64,000 bases of DNA from Limnomonas spitsbergensis (lineage: Eukaryota > Chlorophyta > Chlorophyceae > Chlamydomonadales): assembly GCA_037349105.1 (NCBI GenBank), contig JAYJMM010000095.1:2232001-2296000 (forward strand), in the 5' to 3' direction. Both the position numbers and the translations under genes were made by a program. Positions 34,755 to 47,773 of this stretch are shown here, one piece after another. The stretch's first letter is position 1. Each line of letters opens with the position of its first letter. Below the pieces are notes generated by a model. That model did no database searches, was not told where the DNA came from, and saw nothing but the letters and a program-made list of their open reading frames with translations.

Positions 34755-37700
34755 ATGGAACCTGGGTCGTTGAGTGGCTTTGACTCGGTCGAGGCGATCC
34801 TCGAGGTAAATCAAATGAATGCCACTCAAATTCCCATGCATTTTGATTTCAGCTACGAACTATAGGCAAGGACTTGCAGTCGAGGGGGATGTGGGAAGTT
34901 GGGCCGGGGATCTAAAAAGTTTCTCCCGATCCCTCTCGCGGTGGCCACTGAAGGCGATGACTCATGAACCTCATACTGGGAGATGTCCATCTTTCTTACA
35001 CGCTGCCTGCCTCATCCACTGTTCGCCCGCACCCATGTGGGCACATCTCAGAAATACATCCCTTTGGAGTACTTGCCGCACGTCAAGCGAGTGCTGTATG
35101 GCCAGAACTGCGGCCAGCTCGTAGCCGAGACGCTCCTCGAGGCCTCCTCGCCCGTCCAGTTGGTAGCTGATCAGTCCGACTTCGACGTCCGTGCCTTCCG
35201 TTTCAGCGCTCAGCCGGAGCAGATGCGGGGTCCACGAAATGTCAAAGTGGCGCTCATACAAAACAAAACGCCGCTTCCCACCACTCTGCCATATGGCGAG
35301 CAGGCCAAGGTGCGTGACGTGCGCCAGGGTGAGGATAGGCTGGGCTTACATGCCACCCTCATGCATGGGCTTGCATGGGATGCCGCATGGAGGATGAATC
35401 CATGTAGTCCCGTGCACCCTGGTAGCATGGAGAACGGCCGGTCTTCGAATTTTTGTGCTACACTTAACGCTTAAGGCTAAGACCGTGTCCATGTAGGCCG
35501 GTGCACTGCAGGCAAGGCATCGCTCGTAAGCAGGTTTCCCACACGCTTGGTGAGGCAGACTTAATCTTTGCATGCTGGCCTAAAGCCTCTATTACACCAC
35601 TGCACCTTGCAGGGCATGCATGAGCGAAAGTGTACGTTCATCCTACTCACCTAATCCCTCAACCCTAAACACGTCTTGCAGGGCATGCGCAACCGGGTGG
35701 GTCAGCTTCTAGACGCGGCGGGCCAGGGCGGTGCACAGATTGTCTGCCTACAAGAAGCTTGGTGCGTGGTTGCAAGTTGTGATGATGCAACTCCTGCCAT
35801 TTTTTCATAATCAGTGTTTCTTTCTGGGCGCAAAAGACGTACTTTGGCAGGGGTGCCATGGGCTGGAATCACGGGGTCGATAAGGACCAAACCTTGACCA
35901 TCCTATGGCCATTTGCCCAAGGGATTCCTGCACCATCAACCCCTGGATGTAAAATGTGATCTACCGGTAGCTGTAGGGCTGCTGAAGGACTTTTGAAATA
36001 TATAGCAGGCCAAACAAAGGTACCATGCCCGCACTGCCTGCACCAGACAACGTGAACGATGCCCATCATCATTTTCATCGGAAGGTTCTGTCATTCCAAA
36101 ATATAATTTTAAATGTGCAGGCCCATGCCATTTGCCTTCTGCACCCGCGAGAAGCAATGGTGTGAGTTTGCTGAGTCAGCAGAGACCGGAGACAGCGTGC
36201 AGTTGTGCCAGGCGGCCGCTCGCAGGTTGGTTTTGGGGCTGTCTGCCAGAAATCCCGTGCGAGACACAAGCCTCTGGGGTTGGGGTGTGGGTAGCCGCAC
36301 TTAATCAGGGATCAGGTTTCTAGATGTAAAAGCCCCAAGTCATCAACCCCAAGCCCTGATCGGCTGATCCCGCAGTTTGTTGGTTCCCTTCAAACCTTAT
36401 CTTGCCGGCTAATCCCGTAGCTGGCTACCCTATACCCTCTATCGTCTGGGCTACACCTGTGCTCTCTCACCCTTGAGCCCTCGGTGTTGCTGCCTGAAGC
36501 CTCCTCACCCTTGTGATCCAGATGGGGCATGGTGGTCATCTGCCCAATCCTGGAGCGGGATGCGGCACATGGGGACACAATCTGGAACACTGCAGTGGTC
36601 ATTGGCAACAATGGGAACATCATCGGGAAGCATCGCAAGGTAGGAGACTAAGCGGAACGTCACGACGGCGGTGGAACACATCATGAGGGGGGGGGGGGGG
36701 GCAGGACTCATCAGGAGGGGCAGTGATGGACATGTCATCAGGAAGTATTGCAGGATGTGTGGAACATCACAAGGTGGGTCGGAAAACACTGCAGTAATGG
36801 CAGCAATTTAAGTATTACCCCATTGGTATGTGCAGGACCAGAGGATTTTTGTGACGGTGCTTACTCGTCCATTCTTTCAAGGGTTGTGCAACCTCTGGGG
36901 GACCATGTTGACTAAAAGTGAGGGTTGACAGAAAGAAAGAGGGCTGTATGATACAGGTACATGTGAGGGGGGAGGGAACAGTGCAGCATGGGCGGTGGCC
37001 GCGTCCACCCTGTTATGGTAATGAGAGGTTTGGTTCAAAGGGTTTAAGGAAGGAGGACTTCCTGATGTGAAATATATGTAATTAGGGGTCGGCAAAGTTA
37101 CGGTATACAAAGTTTACATTACATAAATCATATTATAAATTATGATCAAGACCTGCTCATTTTTACAAATTAAAAATATTCGAAGAATTTAGAAAATCGA
37201 CGTTAAAACGCGAAAATACGGCTTTTCAGCCACTGTCAGTATTTTCTAAGAAGTGCTCGCGTCCGCATACAACGCTTTACGGTTAACTGTCTGAAATTCT
37301 TTCTAAGTAACAAAACATCTGCGTGATGGGCGAGGCGTGTCCAGCCAGGCGCACCGTGCTGTTACCTTCAGTGCAAAGGCTGCGGGCAGAATTTGACGCT
37401 GTGCAACCCAGCTGCTTCTCTCAAGGCGCATTCAGGCAAATGCGCAGCGCAGCAGGCGACCGGCAAAAGCCCCAGAAAGTCTACTGCAGCTCCTGCAAGC
37501 CCGACTTAGACCGGTAGCCTCACTGGTAGTCACGGTAGTCTTGGTTCGACTGAACTGGTTAACTTCTTAGGGTTTAGGCCCGCGAATTCGCAAAGCGCGT
37601 GCATTTAATTGTGTTTTTGTTGGTTTTAGGATCTAGCTTTTTTAGATGGGGCGAGTTAGCAGCATATTCTGAATGTACTCATCAAGACGGACCCACACCC

Positions 37701-40700
37701 CCAGACTAGTGAATTTCTGGCAACTTCTTTACTGAATTTATATTTTTTAAATGTGGAGTGTATAATTTATAATTGAGGGCATATAAATTACATTGCCGAC
37801 CCCTATACCGGTATATAATTTTTTCTGGTACCAGAAATTATTTGCGTAATAAATACAGGCAGAGCATTGTGTCCCATGGAAAATGGTAGAAAATATAACA
37901 GTCAACACAGTCAAAGGCCCATTGGAATTGTACGGCGATCAATTCCTTGGACTTTCCTTACATTTCCCAAGCTCTTAGTTCTTCTTATTTACTCCTTCCA
38001 GAGACTGCTTGTATCGCGGTGTTCGCTTTCATGTTCGTGTGATTTGGATTACTGCTCCTTAAAATGAGCTCCAGACCTCCTTTAGGGGGAAGGCCACCCC
38101 TGGAGCAATTTGAGACCAGACCACGACAAGCGTAGCTGGAGGCCGAAAAAGCGACAGCCCCTTGAGCAGAAGGCACCCCTCAGCCGTAGGTGGGGATGTA
38201 GCTCAAGTATGAAGATTCTGTACAGTAGCCGTACAACACTAAAAGTTTCCTGAATTCTGCACTCTGGCCTGGGCCACTTGTATCCGTAGCTTGTTGTTGC
38301 AGGTTGCGGTGATGCTGCAACACCAGCAGCAACAGCATCCACCGCCCTGCCGCCGCCTGTCACAGGACCACGGTTGATTCCATTGAGTCCTCCGCTATGG
38401 AGGGCAGCACCAACCTGGACATCCACCACCACGGCACCGTCACAGCCCTTGCCAGAACAATATCCCGCAAGCACATTTTTTCAAATACACTTATTACAAG
38501 GAGGAAAGATCAAACCCTAACGAAGACTTGCCCCACCGCCGACCTCAACAGAACCACATCCCGCGAGTGGGTGATTTCAACGAGTCCTCCTACTACATGG
38601 AGGGCAACACAGGGCACCCGGTCTTTGAGACAGCCTTTGGGCGGCTGGCCATCAACATCTGCTACGGACGCCACCATCCCATGAACTGGCAGGTAAAAAA
38701 TTGAGACATTGGGACTCTGGCCATGGCCCGGTCGTCCTGCTCACCTTCCAGCAGATGCTAGATGTGATTTATGTCTCGGGGCCCCAGCGCAGAGCAAAGC
38801 AGCGAGCCTTGCATGGCCACTCGTCATGCTTTTGCCATGAATTGAGTGGGCATCGAAATTGCCAATCCTCTAGATGCAATTCTGCATGCTTTTGCTTAGT
38901 ATGGCACGCAGATTAAAACAGCCAGTCCCTGAACTGACCGCTCCGCAGGCCTTTGCGATGAATGGAGCGGAGATCATCTTCAACCCAGCAGCGACCGTGG
39001 GGGAGCTATCAGAGCCGCTGTGGGGTGAGGGCGGTAACCTGATCCATCATTGTAAATATGTGGCTGCCTCAACCCCAGCCCTGAAGGTGTGCCGGTACAT
39101 CATTATGAACAATATTATTGAATTGTGTCGATGGTGTGCATGCAGGGTTTGGGCTGGGTCTCAGCTGAGGGGAATGCCGTGACCAATATGCTTGAGGCCG
39201 GTAGTTGTTTAGGCCTGTCCCTGTGGTCCTCCCCTTCCTCCCTCCCTAGGTGTGGAGGCGCGCAACGCTGCCATTGCCAACTGTGTGTTCACCGTGGGGA
39301 TTAACCGCGTGGGAACAGAGAGCTTCCCCAACGAGTTCACCTCCGGAGATGGAAAGCCGGCCCACAAGGTAATATCACGGGGGGAGGCAGGCCCTTCAAT
39401 TAATCCGGGGGAGAAGGGGGCATCTGGGGATTAAGATATTTTTACTTCTGGACAGGGGAGACAAAACGAGGGCTAGGAGTTGAAGCTCTGGTGAAGTGGC
39501 TGGTTCAGAAGAGGCTTTGGGTTGGTTGCAGCCAGTGCATTTTCTTTTCAGAGCCTTATTTCAGTTTTTTATTTGCCTGCAGCTGAGGGATCCAACTGTG
39601 AGGTGTGAAGGCTCAACCTGACGTCTGAATCTGAGATATTTGGAAGGCTGATTTGTGGAAGCTGGATGTGTATTTGTATCAGATGTATTCTATACGAAGC
39701 ACGCCCGCCCGCTCCATACAACCACACACACTGCCTCACCGCTTCTCACACTCACACGCTCGGGATTCTTACAGGATTTCGGGCATTTCTACGGCAGCTC
39801 CTACGTCGCAGCCCCCGACGGGAGCCGCACGCCGAGTCTTGCTCGCCACCGGGACGGCCTCATGCTGGTAGACATGGACCTCAATCTGTGTAGACAGGTG
39901 GGGCAGGCATCTCAGGTCGTATGTAACGATCATAGTAACCTACATAGACATAAACTACGTCTGGATCCTTTGGTCTACCTGGTAAGAACGCGACAGTGGT
40001 TTCAGAGCCTGTCCCCTGATCGGAAGGTCAGGGGTCGATTGGTAAGCGGGGGGGGGTGGGGTGAAAAGGAAGATTGAGATGGGAAAGACGGCCTTATGCT
40101 CATGGACCTGGATCTGAGCTTAAGCAGAGAGATGGGGATGGCTTGTAAGGCTGGGGAAGTGCAGGCCTGCTTTTTGAATCGGAAGAACGTTTGAAGGGAT
40201 GCGTTAATGGGGCAGGAGAAGGTCATGCATGTGGGGGCAGCATGCAGGGTATGGAAATTATATAACCCTGCTCTGTTTTCCGTAATATGGGGGAGGGCTG
40301 CTGTGGGAGCAGGAAAGGTGCAGACAGCCAGGTAGGGATGGTGGGAAAGGAGGTTGATGCTCCATATGACGGTTAGGAAACTGGAAACTGAGGAGTGACT
40401 GAAATATGAAACCTAAAAGGCCCAGGATGGCACATAAGGAACATCCGAGGTCCTTCTGACAACCTGGATTCAAATCCTGGCGTAGCGGCTCTGGTTGTTT
40501 TACATTCCTGGAGTATTGTATGAACATCTGCTTCGTGTTCCTCATGACTCACTAACTGATTCAATAAATAAATAAAGGCTGATATTTGGCGTAATGCCGG
40601 TGCAAACAGCAACTCCCCCTCGCCTGACAGCCTGAACCCTGGAAACCTTGACCCTTTGACTCGCAGACCAAAGACAAGTGGGGTTTCCAGATGACTGCAA

Positions 40701-40783
40701 GGTACGACATGTATGCGGACTTCCTCCAGGAGTATGTGAAGCCGGACTTCAAGCCGCAGGTCATCCGGGACCCATCCTTGTAG
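34755..40783 (+). CDS. PYD3: Beta-ureidopropionase (beta-alanine synthase)
   Basis: This enzyme hydrolyses N-carbamoyl-beta-alanine to beta-alanine, CO2 and ammonia, the last step of reductive uracil breakdown. Exons: 34755-34805, 35052-35309, 35682-35761, 36121-36225, 36522-36639, 38552-38692, 38949-39024, 39250-39368, 39775-39897 and 40667-40783; phases agree and give 395 aa, close to the usual length of about 385-410. The carbon-nitrogen hydrolase triad is present: Glu128 (CLQEAW), Lys in GKHRKNHIP (Lys204 most likely) and Cys241 (NICYGRHHP). Other family runs are [17 protein letters not shown] near residue 80, [59 protein letters not shown] and [14 protein letters not shown]. The first exon starts with [12 protein letters not shown] and splices in phase to [14 protein letters not shown]. 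The gene appears intact. Confidence 0.96.
38300..38475 (-). mobile_element. Antisense LINE fragment in a PYD3 intron
   Basis: Read on the minus strand, part of this intron encodes [13 protein letters not shown], nearly the same as [13 protein letters not shown] at about 2090-2125 next to the decayed LINE. At nucleotide level 29 of 33 bases match. I infer a fragment of the same element family inserted in antisense. Confidence 0.5.
40081..40135 (+). repeat. Degenerate copy of PYD3 exon 9 end
   Basis: The end of exon 9 with its donor (about 39851-39905, gacggcctcatgctggtaga then catggacctcaatctg) is repeated about 230 bases downstream as gacggccttatgctcatgga then cctggatctgagctta. The copy lacks a clean donor, so it is intronic debris. 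Confidence 0.65.
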
Positions 40784-43252
40784 GAGGGGAGGACTTGATG
40801 TACGCTAATGTGAGGGTACTGTGAGGTTGAATTGTGCTGACGTACCAGGCAAGATTTATTTAGGTCCTTGCCTTGCCCTGCATTTGATCCAACAATAGCA
40901 GATATGAAGAGAATAATCACATGCCGTCAGTGCTAGGGGCCTAGCGCAGCCACAGGCTTGGTACCCGCGAGATTGCGACTGATGCACAGTGTTTACCTTA
41001 GCCTTCTAGCTTCGTGCAGCCAGTAGGGGCCTGAAGGTGTGTGGGACCAGGGTCCACAAGTAGCCGGCAGACACTTACGGACAGCTCCCTCGTGATGGTT
41101 ATTTTGGTGGGCAGGTCATAGATCTTTAATTGTTGGACTTGCTTCATGGCGCCCAATTAACTTCAAGACTGAATTATGGGAGAAAAACTGGAAACTTGTA
41201 TGCTCTTAGCCTTGATCATGCTTGCAGCTTGTTGCTGGGCTGAATGAATTGATCTGTTGGGCCTCACATATAAAACCGGGGATGGCCAGAGTGCATGCGG
41301 CCATATGCTGTAAAAGCCTTACAGAAATAATCAAATAAAGGCGTGTAAGCGTGTTGAATTCTTGTTGTGAGGAAGCGATAACAGGTCAAATTCTTGCTTT
41401 GATAGCCAGCAAAGTGAACAATCGCTATGACATAGTTTGCTTTGGCTACTTCTGGTATTGTTGGGTACAGGTGCCATGCGCCTTACCAGGACCTGGTATG
41501 AAGGAAGCTTACCGTTTCTTGCAGAGTTTTCTGTCTGCCGTTCTGCCCAGGTCTGCGGCCCGGAGTGCTGTCTTAGGATGCAGCTGTTCATAGACTCAGG
41601 GCATACATCTTCTCGTCACACAGACCTTCCGCTGACTGCGGATTCTGATCATGATTTACGCACAAGTACATTAAACGAATGATTTATGAACTTGATTTCC
41701 TGCATTATTCCCCCTGGAATTTCGAGAACAGGGCCCCTGCTTAAAAGGCTTTTCGTATGGGCACCCAGCTTCTCGGTTAAGAGAGAGGGACAGGAACAAG
41801 CCTGTCCGTTTTGTTCTTTTCCTCGTAGAGATCTGCCTTGGTGCCTTGCAGATGCAAGTCTTAAAATGCAGGACCGTTACTGAGATGAGATGACCTGTGC
41901 TTCCGGAAATAGCACTATTCCAGTACATGTTTGCATGCCTCACATGGTGTGTTGCATGAAGTGCTAAACGGCGTACATAACCCAACGGCGCACACACTGG
42001 TAATGTAATACTGTTCGTCACACCGTTTACTTTTTTAAAGAAGTATCTCCTTGCGCGCAACACCGGTTTCTTAAATCTTCAACTGAGCCTTCCCTCTTTG
42101 CTTCAACACGCATATGTTGTGCCGGTCATGCAACATAGGACAGGGAACAACGATCACCCATGACCAGTAAATATCATTCGTAGCAAAACAACGAATGCTG
42201 AGAGGGCCTGGATACAAAACGTTAATAATCCCGAGTCCAATTCCCTGCAACAAGTCTTAAGTCCAAAGAAAAGCAGCATGGTCAACCAGCTCCCAGTGAT
42301 GCACATTTCATAGGTTAAAAAGGCCCATCATTTGATCATCAGGGGCACCCAAAGCAAAGAGCCCCGACTTGCCCAACATCCATCCGACCGGTGAGGATCC
42401 CGCGCATTGAGTTAAAAAGAGTCCATCATCAAAGGATTGCACGCATACATACGTCCCAAACCGTGCTTTCTAAAAGGAAAGAGCACCCTGACAAAAGTTG
42501 CAAGGTTGTGACCACCGAGGACTGGTACACTCAAGGAACACTCGCCATATTCATTGGATCCTTTCAGATCAAAAAGTTATTTCGCCCACACCAAATCCCA
42601 CCCATTAGTTAAGCCAATCGGCTTAAGACACCCCTTGTTATCCGCAGTACGCCTGTCAGCCGCCATTGGATTCTTCGCAGGCCCTTCCCAACGGTCACTT
42701 GATTGTTGCTGCCTTTTCTCAGCTGCGGTTCAAAATCAGTGCCACCAAGGGTCGATGAGCTCCCTCTGTGGTGATCGCTTGTGCCAGGCTTCTCAGACTT
42801 TTAAGCGGCCGGGCCTCTGGCTGCGGTGTTTCCCAGTGTAGTGCAGCAGCCTGCCTGCCTGCTCGCTCACTGGCCTGCCCTGGGCAGCTGGGCGGAGAGC
42901 CGAGCACTGATCAGAGGCAGAGCACTCACCCTGCCTGCCCTCGCTTTCGGAGTTTGTTTCATAGTTTGTTCCGGAGCTTTTAGTTGTGCTCAGAACCTGT
43001 CTGGCCCCTGCTGCCTTTGCTGCACGTTTTGTTTGAGCTGAAGCTGACCGACCTGCAGCAGAGAAGGCGTGTTGTAGCAAGGGTGAGAGGCGCAGGACAA
43101 TTCTGTGTACTTTCACTAGGAGAGCGATGTCCTTGCAGGACTAGAGGTTTAGGACACTTAGGGTTCAGGGTTTTGAATGCTGAACCTTAAAAATTTATTA
43201 TTTTAAGAACTAGCACAGCTTGTGTTGGCCAGCAAACGGGGTCAGGGCTCTG
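40784..43252. other. Tail-to-tail intergenic region, no supported gene
   Basis: This lies between the ends of PYD3 (+) and the Q/P-rich gene (-). No exon is recognised. The early part (to about 41,350) is probably the PYD3 3' UTR. Confidence 0.45.
41344..41348 (+). terminator. Candidate poly(A) signal TGTAA
   Basis: TGTAA lies about 560 bases after the PYD3 stop in an A/T-rich context. It is the standard chlorophyte poly(A) word but short enough to occur by chance. Confidence 0.35.
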
Positions 43253-46200
43253 TTAAACAAGCTTAACAGGCATTGATAAGGAAGGAAATGCAAACAATGA
43301 AACAAGTATTTCAGATTTACCGTACATGTAATGAAATTTCAAACCGTGCGCCCTGATCCCTGAGCCGGCACTTGCCTGCAAGTTGTGGTATGTGTCGTCG
43401 TACGTGGTCGACCAGCGTCCCTGGCCACCTGCAGTGGGCAACATGTGCAATAGTGATTTGTACCACAGTCCCCTTGTACCGCACGCCCATGCCATGGCCA
43501 GATTAGAAATGAAAATGAACAGACTAGGCGCAAGAATCTTACCTGCAGGCAAGCGCTGCGGCTGTGCCTGTCCCATGATGGAGATTCCGTTGTTGCCCTG
43601 CACGATGTTCGATGCGGACGACTTGCCGGCGTGCCTGGCCATGGGCTGGTAACCCGCAGAGGGCGCGTGCATGCCCTGGCCGTCACTCTGCAATGACGAC
43701 ACCCCCTTCAAACCTGGTGAGGATAGTTAACAGATGAAATGAGAGAAACGCAGACGGATGCGTTGATGCACAACAACTTGTGCTGATGCGGTTGAATCAG
43801 GTACATGCTCGGACAGTAGACATGCACTTGTCAGCATGAGGATGGTGGGTCCCTGGAAATTCATTTATAATTCATTTACGTACCGGTATCGGTTCCAATA
43901 AGTATTAACGGAAAATAAATCTCTACCAGTATCGGTGCCGGTATGTTTATATGTTTGATTCAGTGCCCAAGGTTGACACCTGGGTGCAAGCCCCACTCAA
44001 GCAGTGTATGATTCACGAGTCACGCTTAGCCTTACAGCCTCCCATATCAGCCTTTCTAGCTTAGACCCTGCACCTCATTGGATATTGTGACAGGGAGCGC
44101 GTACCTGCATATGGCCCTGCTTTGTACGCCGATTGGCCTTGCTCCACCAGCCCCTGCGGCCCCTGGACCAGCTTGGACACGTTGCTTACCGACACAAACT
44201 GGCTGGCAGTTGCCGGAAACATGGCCTTGTCACTGCCATTGTGAGATATCCCCTGCACGCAATCAAGGGGCAAGAAAGGTCAGAGGGCTCATGTGGCTTG
44301 CACCTGTCGTGGCGGCATGAGGTAACATCTGCTGACCAGCCTTTTTCAACAGGACTGTGCGGTGGATGCAAGAAGAGCTGAATGAGCAAGAGCAGGCTAG
44401 ACTGACAGGGTGACCCCCCTCACGTGATTGTGGGGGGCCCACATGCAACCCGACATGCTTTCAAAAGGCAATGTTCTTGTATGTATGCAACTGACCACCA
44501 CCGGGGGGCAGCTGGGAGGCTACCATTGGGGGGCAATTGGAACCGGATGAAGACCAGCCTATGGTTGGGGGCCCACTTCATCCGGCCTGCTGCCCCCCTC
44601 CTACCTAGGCACATCCTGCCTCACACACCTGTTCGCTCATGACCATACTAGACTGTGCGGCCCTGCCTTGCCCGTTTCCGTTCTGTTGTCCTCTCCCCCG
44701 GATGATTGCCTCTGGTGCTGATAGCCCTGCGTTGGTGTTGACGACGTTGTCCCGCATCTGAGAGCCACCCGGCATGACCCTGGACGTGGCAAATTTAGGG
44801 CATGACGTGATGATGGGGAGAAGTGCTCATCAAATGCAAGCTTTACCACCTTTGGGGATGGCTGGGCAGCCAACATTGGGCTTATTGAGACCAAACCTTG
44901 ACCGGTCAACTGCAGGCGGCCTGAGCAGCAGGTGTTCATGCCCTGCTCCCACACTCTTCACAGGCCATACCTGACGGCTTCGATTGAACTATTGGCTGGC
45001 AACCCAGGCGTACACAAGAGGACAACTCCCCTCCCACTAGGCACCTGCCCCATCCTGCCCTGCTACACACATAATACCACCTCAGCTTGCACATGGCCCC
45101 CACCCAGATCCCCCCCCCCCCTTGTCCGCACCTTATGCCACCCCCCACATGGATGTCCCTCTGCCAGGGTGCAGCCCCGGGTGCAGCGGCTCCTGATCCG
45201 GGTATGCCTGCTGCAGGGCCCAGCATGTCGTCAGCACCTGGCAGCGGGCCGGCACCCCGCTGTCGCGCATGCTGGAGTGCGTCATCGAGATATGGCCCCT
45301 TGGTGAGAGCGTAGCCCTCGCTGAAGGAGGACAGCGAGTTCTTGCCAGCATGTGCCTGACAGGAGGAGGGAGAGGGGCATGAAGGGCAGGGTCAGGAGGG
45401 CACGGAGGGGATGGAGGGCATGCAACGAACTTCAACCCTAACCTGCATCTCAACACTCACTTTAAGGGGTTGCAAGGTATCCGTAATAAGAAGTTTCACA
45501 CTAGAGAACGTGCCCCAAACTTGCGTCTCAGCAGGTTTGAAAACTTGCCCCTAAATTCCGCTTCTACTCTCATCTTTTAGGACGTGCCCTCAAAGATGCC
45601 CCAGCCCTCACCTTTGAGTACATGCCCTCAAACTTGTTGATGCCATCGCGCATGTTGTGTGCGCAGGTCAGGCCTGCCTGCTGGGCCTGCACAGCGTCCA
45701 AATTTCTGAGGGGAAAGCAGGCGGTGGCATAAGAGTTACTGGAGGGGAAAGCAGGCGTGTGCTCAGGAGCTAATTTTAGTGGGAGCAAGCGAGTGGGGTT
45801 TCTGTACATCTATAGGAGTTACAATTTCCCCCCTGCCAAATGGCACTATGTGCCAGTTTTGTCCTATCGTGATGTGCGTACTGTGCAGGGGTTACACAGA
45901 TGTAAACTAGGACAGCATGTGGGTGACACTGGGACAGCACCGAGATGGGGGGTGCAGAGGAGTTACACAGGGATGACACTAGGGCAGCACAGGGGGTTAT
46001 CCCCCCATGCCTGTATGCACTTGAGGATACACCCTGTTCTCTCGCTTAACAGGCACAAGTATTATATCCTATGTTTGCAGCGTTTGAGCAGGCCACCCAC
46101 TTCTTCCAGCCGTCCGAGGGTATGCCTCGCGTGTGCGCCCCCCCTGGAGAGGTCATGGGCACTGCACCGGGGCTCGTGGTCAGACCCGCCTCCCCCGCTT

Positions 46201-47773
46201 GAAGATGGGTTGCCTAAAGCATGGGCATGGGTAGCAGAGGGAGGATTGCTTGCCAATCGTTTTAGCCAGCCTGCCATGCCAGCCTGTCATATAGATCACG
46301 CAGCCTGTCACACAAATCACTCAATCGGTCAGGACTAATCATACCGGCAAGAGCCGAGCCCTACACAGCACGAGAGCCATCCATGTCCTCACCGATGCAT
46401 ACACGCCCTTGCCATGCCTTGGGAGGTCGACGGTAAGAGGCACACGGAAGCCGCCTGCTGCCGGCATGTCCCGATGTGGCTGATGCCGCTGTGGACTGGC
46501 CTGGGCCGACTCGTAAGTTGCCGCGGGGCCGCCGCCGTACTGCTGTGGAGACGGGGCGCCGTACTGCTGTTGCCGGGGTGGAGCGCCATAATGTTGGTGT
46601 GGAGGCATGCCCAATGCCGCGTCCTGCTGGTGGTATGGGGCTCCGTACAGCTCCTGCTGTGCAACGCCGCCACCGCCGTACCTCGGCTGCCCGTATGGCT
46701 GATCCTGCTGCGGGAGCGGTGCATCGGAGTATGAGGGGACCTGAGGGATTGAAAACATAAATTCATCGCTGCAGAATGAACACAGGTACATGTCATATAC
46801 CAGGACATACAAGGATACTATATATGTGCTTTGCCGTCCCTCATGATTAATGTTCTACAGGAGCGAGGGATATGTTTTCATCCTGTTTATCAATGATGGA
46901 CACCAGTTGTTAGTCAAAAACTGAGAGGTTCGGTGTTTTATGTTTGTAACGGTGGCAGACCGGTACCGGTACTTTGCAAGGAGCATGAAAAAAAACGCAA
47001 AGTGAGGAAGCCCCTCTCATATAGAGGGGATCTGCTGCGACACTGGAAGGGATGGAAGCCTGCTTGACACAGCAGGACAGAATGGGGCACTGAGGAAGAA
47101 TGGCAAATGCTGAAATCCAGCCCAGGGCTTATTTCTCCTTCCTTAATAGTGACAGCTATGGTCTCGCTTGTGTGTGGTCAGATGTGTGGTTAGACCAGTG
47201 GTCGGGTGTGTCATCAGATGTGTCATCAGACTTGCGGTCAGGCAGGCATATAGTTGAGTGTGTGGTAAGGTGCATCATGCATGGTCACATAAGGAGGCGG
47301 GTGCATGGTGGGGTGCATGACCAGGTGTATAGTCAGGTGATTGAGACCCGTGAGGCTTCTGGCCTCACTTGCAATGCGGGCGGACGCCCATATGTAGGTG
47401 GCTGCTGAGCTGGTATTGCCGAGCCATAGCCGGCACCACCGGGTGGCTGAGCTGGCTTTCTCTCGCCATAGCCGCCACCACTGGGCTGCTGAGGCTCCCT
47501 CAACCAAATGGGCACTTCAGCAGTATTATGAGAGCCGCTCCGCTGCTGTTGCTGCTGCTGCGGCAGCGGTGGTGGCAGAGGCTGTTGCGGCTGCTGTAAC
47601 CAAACTGGCAGGTCTTTGCTGTGCTGCTGCTGCTCCTGCCAGTCTCCATAGGACTGTTCGGGGCCAGGGGGTGGCCGGGACTGGGCCTGATGCCCACCCT
47701 GGTAAGGAGGTGTTTCCATGCCCCCTCCTCCGCGGTACATGCCTTTGGGGTCTGACAGGCCTACGTATGTCAT
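43253..47773 (-). CDS. Unrecognised Gln/Pro/Gly-rich protein (9 exons)
   Basis: Exons, in order of transcription: 47773-47369, 46740-46393, 46213-46101, 45705-45612, 45355-45132, 44779-44629, 44252-44105, 43713-43543 and 43428-43253. Every junction has an AG acceptor and GT donor and all phases close, giving 609 aa, which is the main support for a real gene. The N-terminal 250 residues are disordered-looking: poly-Gln, Pro/Gln runs, YGxP and QQYG repeats, and a twice-used motif (LPVWLQQPQQP and VPIWLREPQQP). The rest is hydrophilic without TM segments: NMRDGINKFEGMYSK, HAGKNSLSSFSEGY and, later, RHAGKSSASNIVQGNNG, so a HAGKxS motif occurs twice. I do not know the family. The start is the first ATG in the open frame; an upstream exon is possible. 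The last exon may carry a noncanonical GC donor after HNLQ instead of reading to its stop. Confidence 0.7.

Noticed and set aside
38339..38420. Upstream copy of PYD3 exon 6 (gagtcctccgctatggaggg) as another junction duplication
   Set aside because: The same stretch matches a LINE patch found at 2.1 kb, so the resemblance to exon 6 may be coincidence. It was left out of the junction-duplication evidence.
40455..40530. tRNA-like segment with ggattcaaatcctgg
   Set aside because: The putative T-arm does not pair properly and no acceptor stem or anticodon arm can be drawn.
46069..46203. Plus-strand frame MFAAFEQATHFFQPSEGM as an exon
   Set aside because: The minus strand here carries exon 3 of the Q/P-rich gene with matching splice sites and phase; the plus frame has no partner exons.
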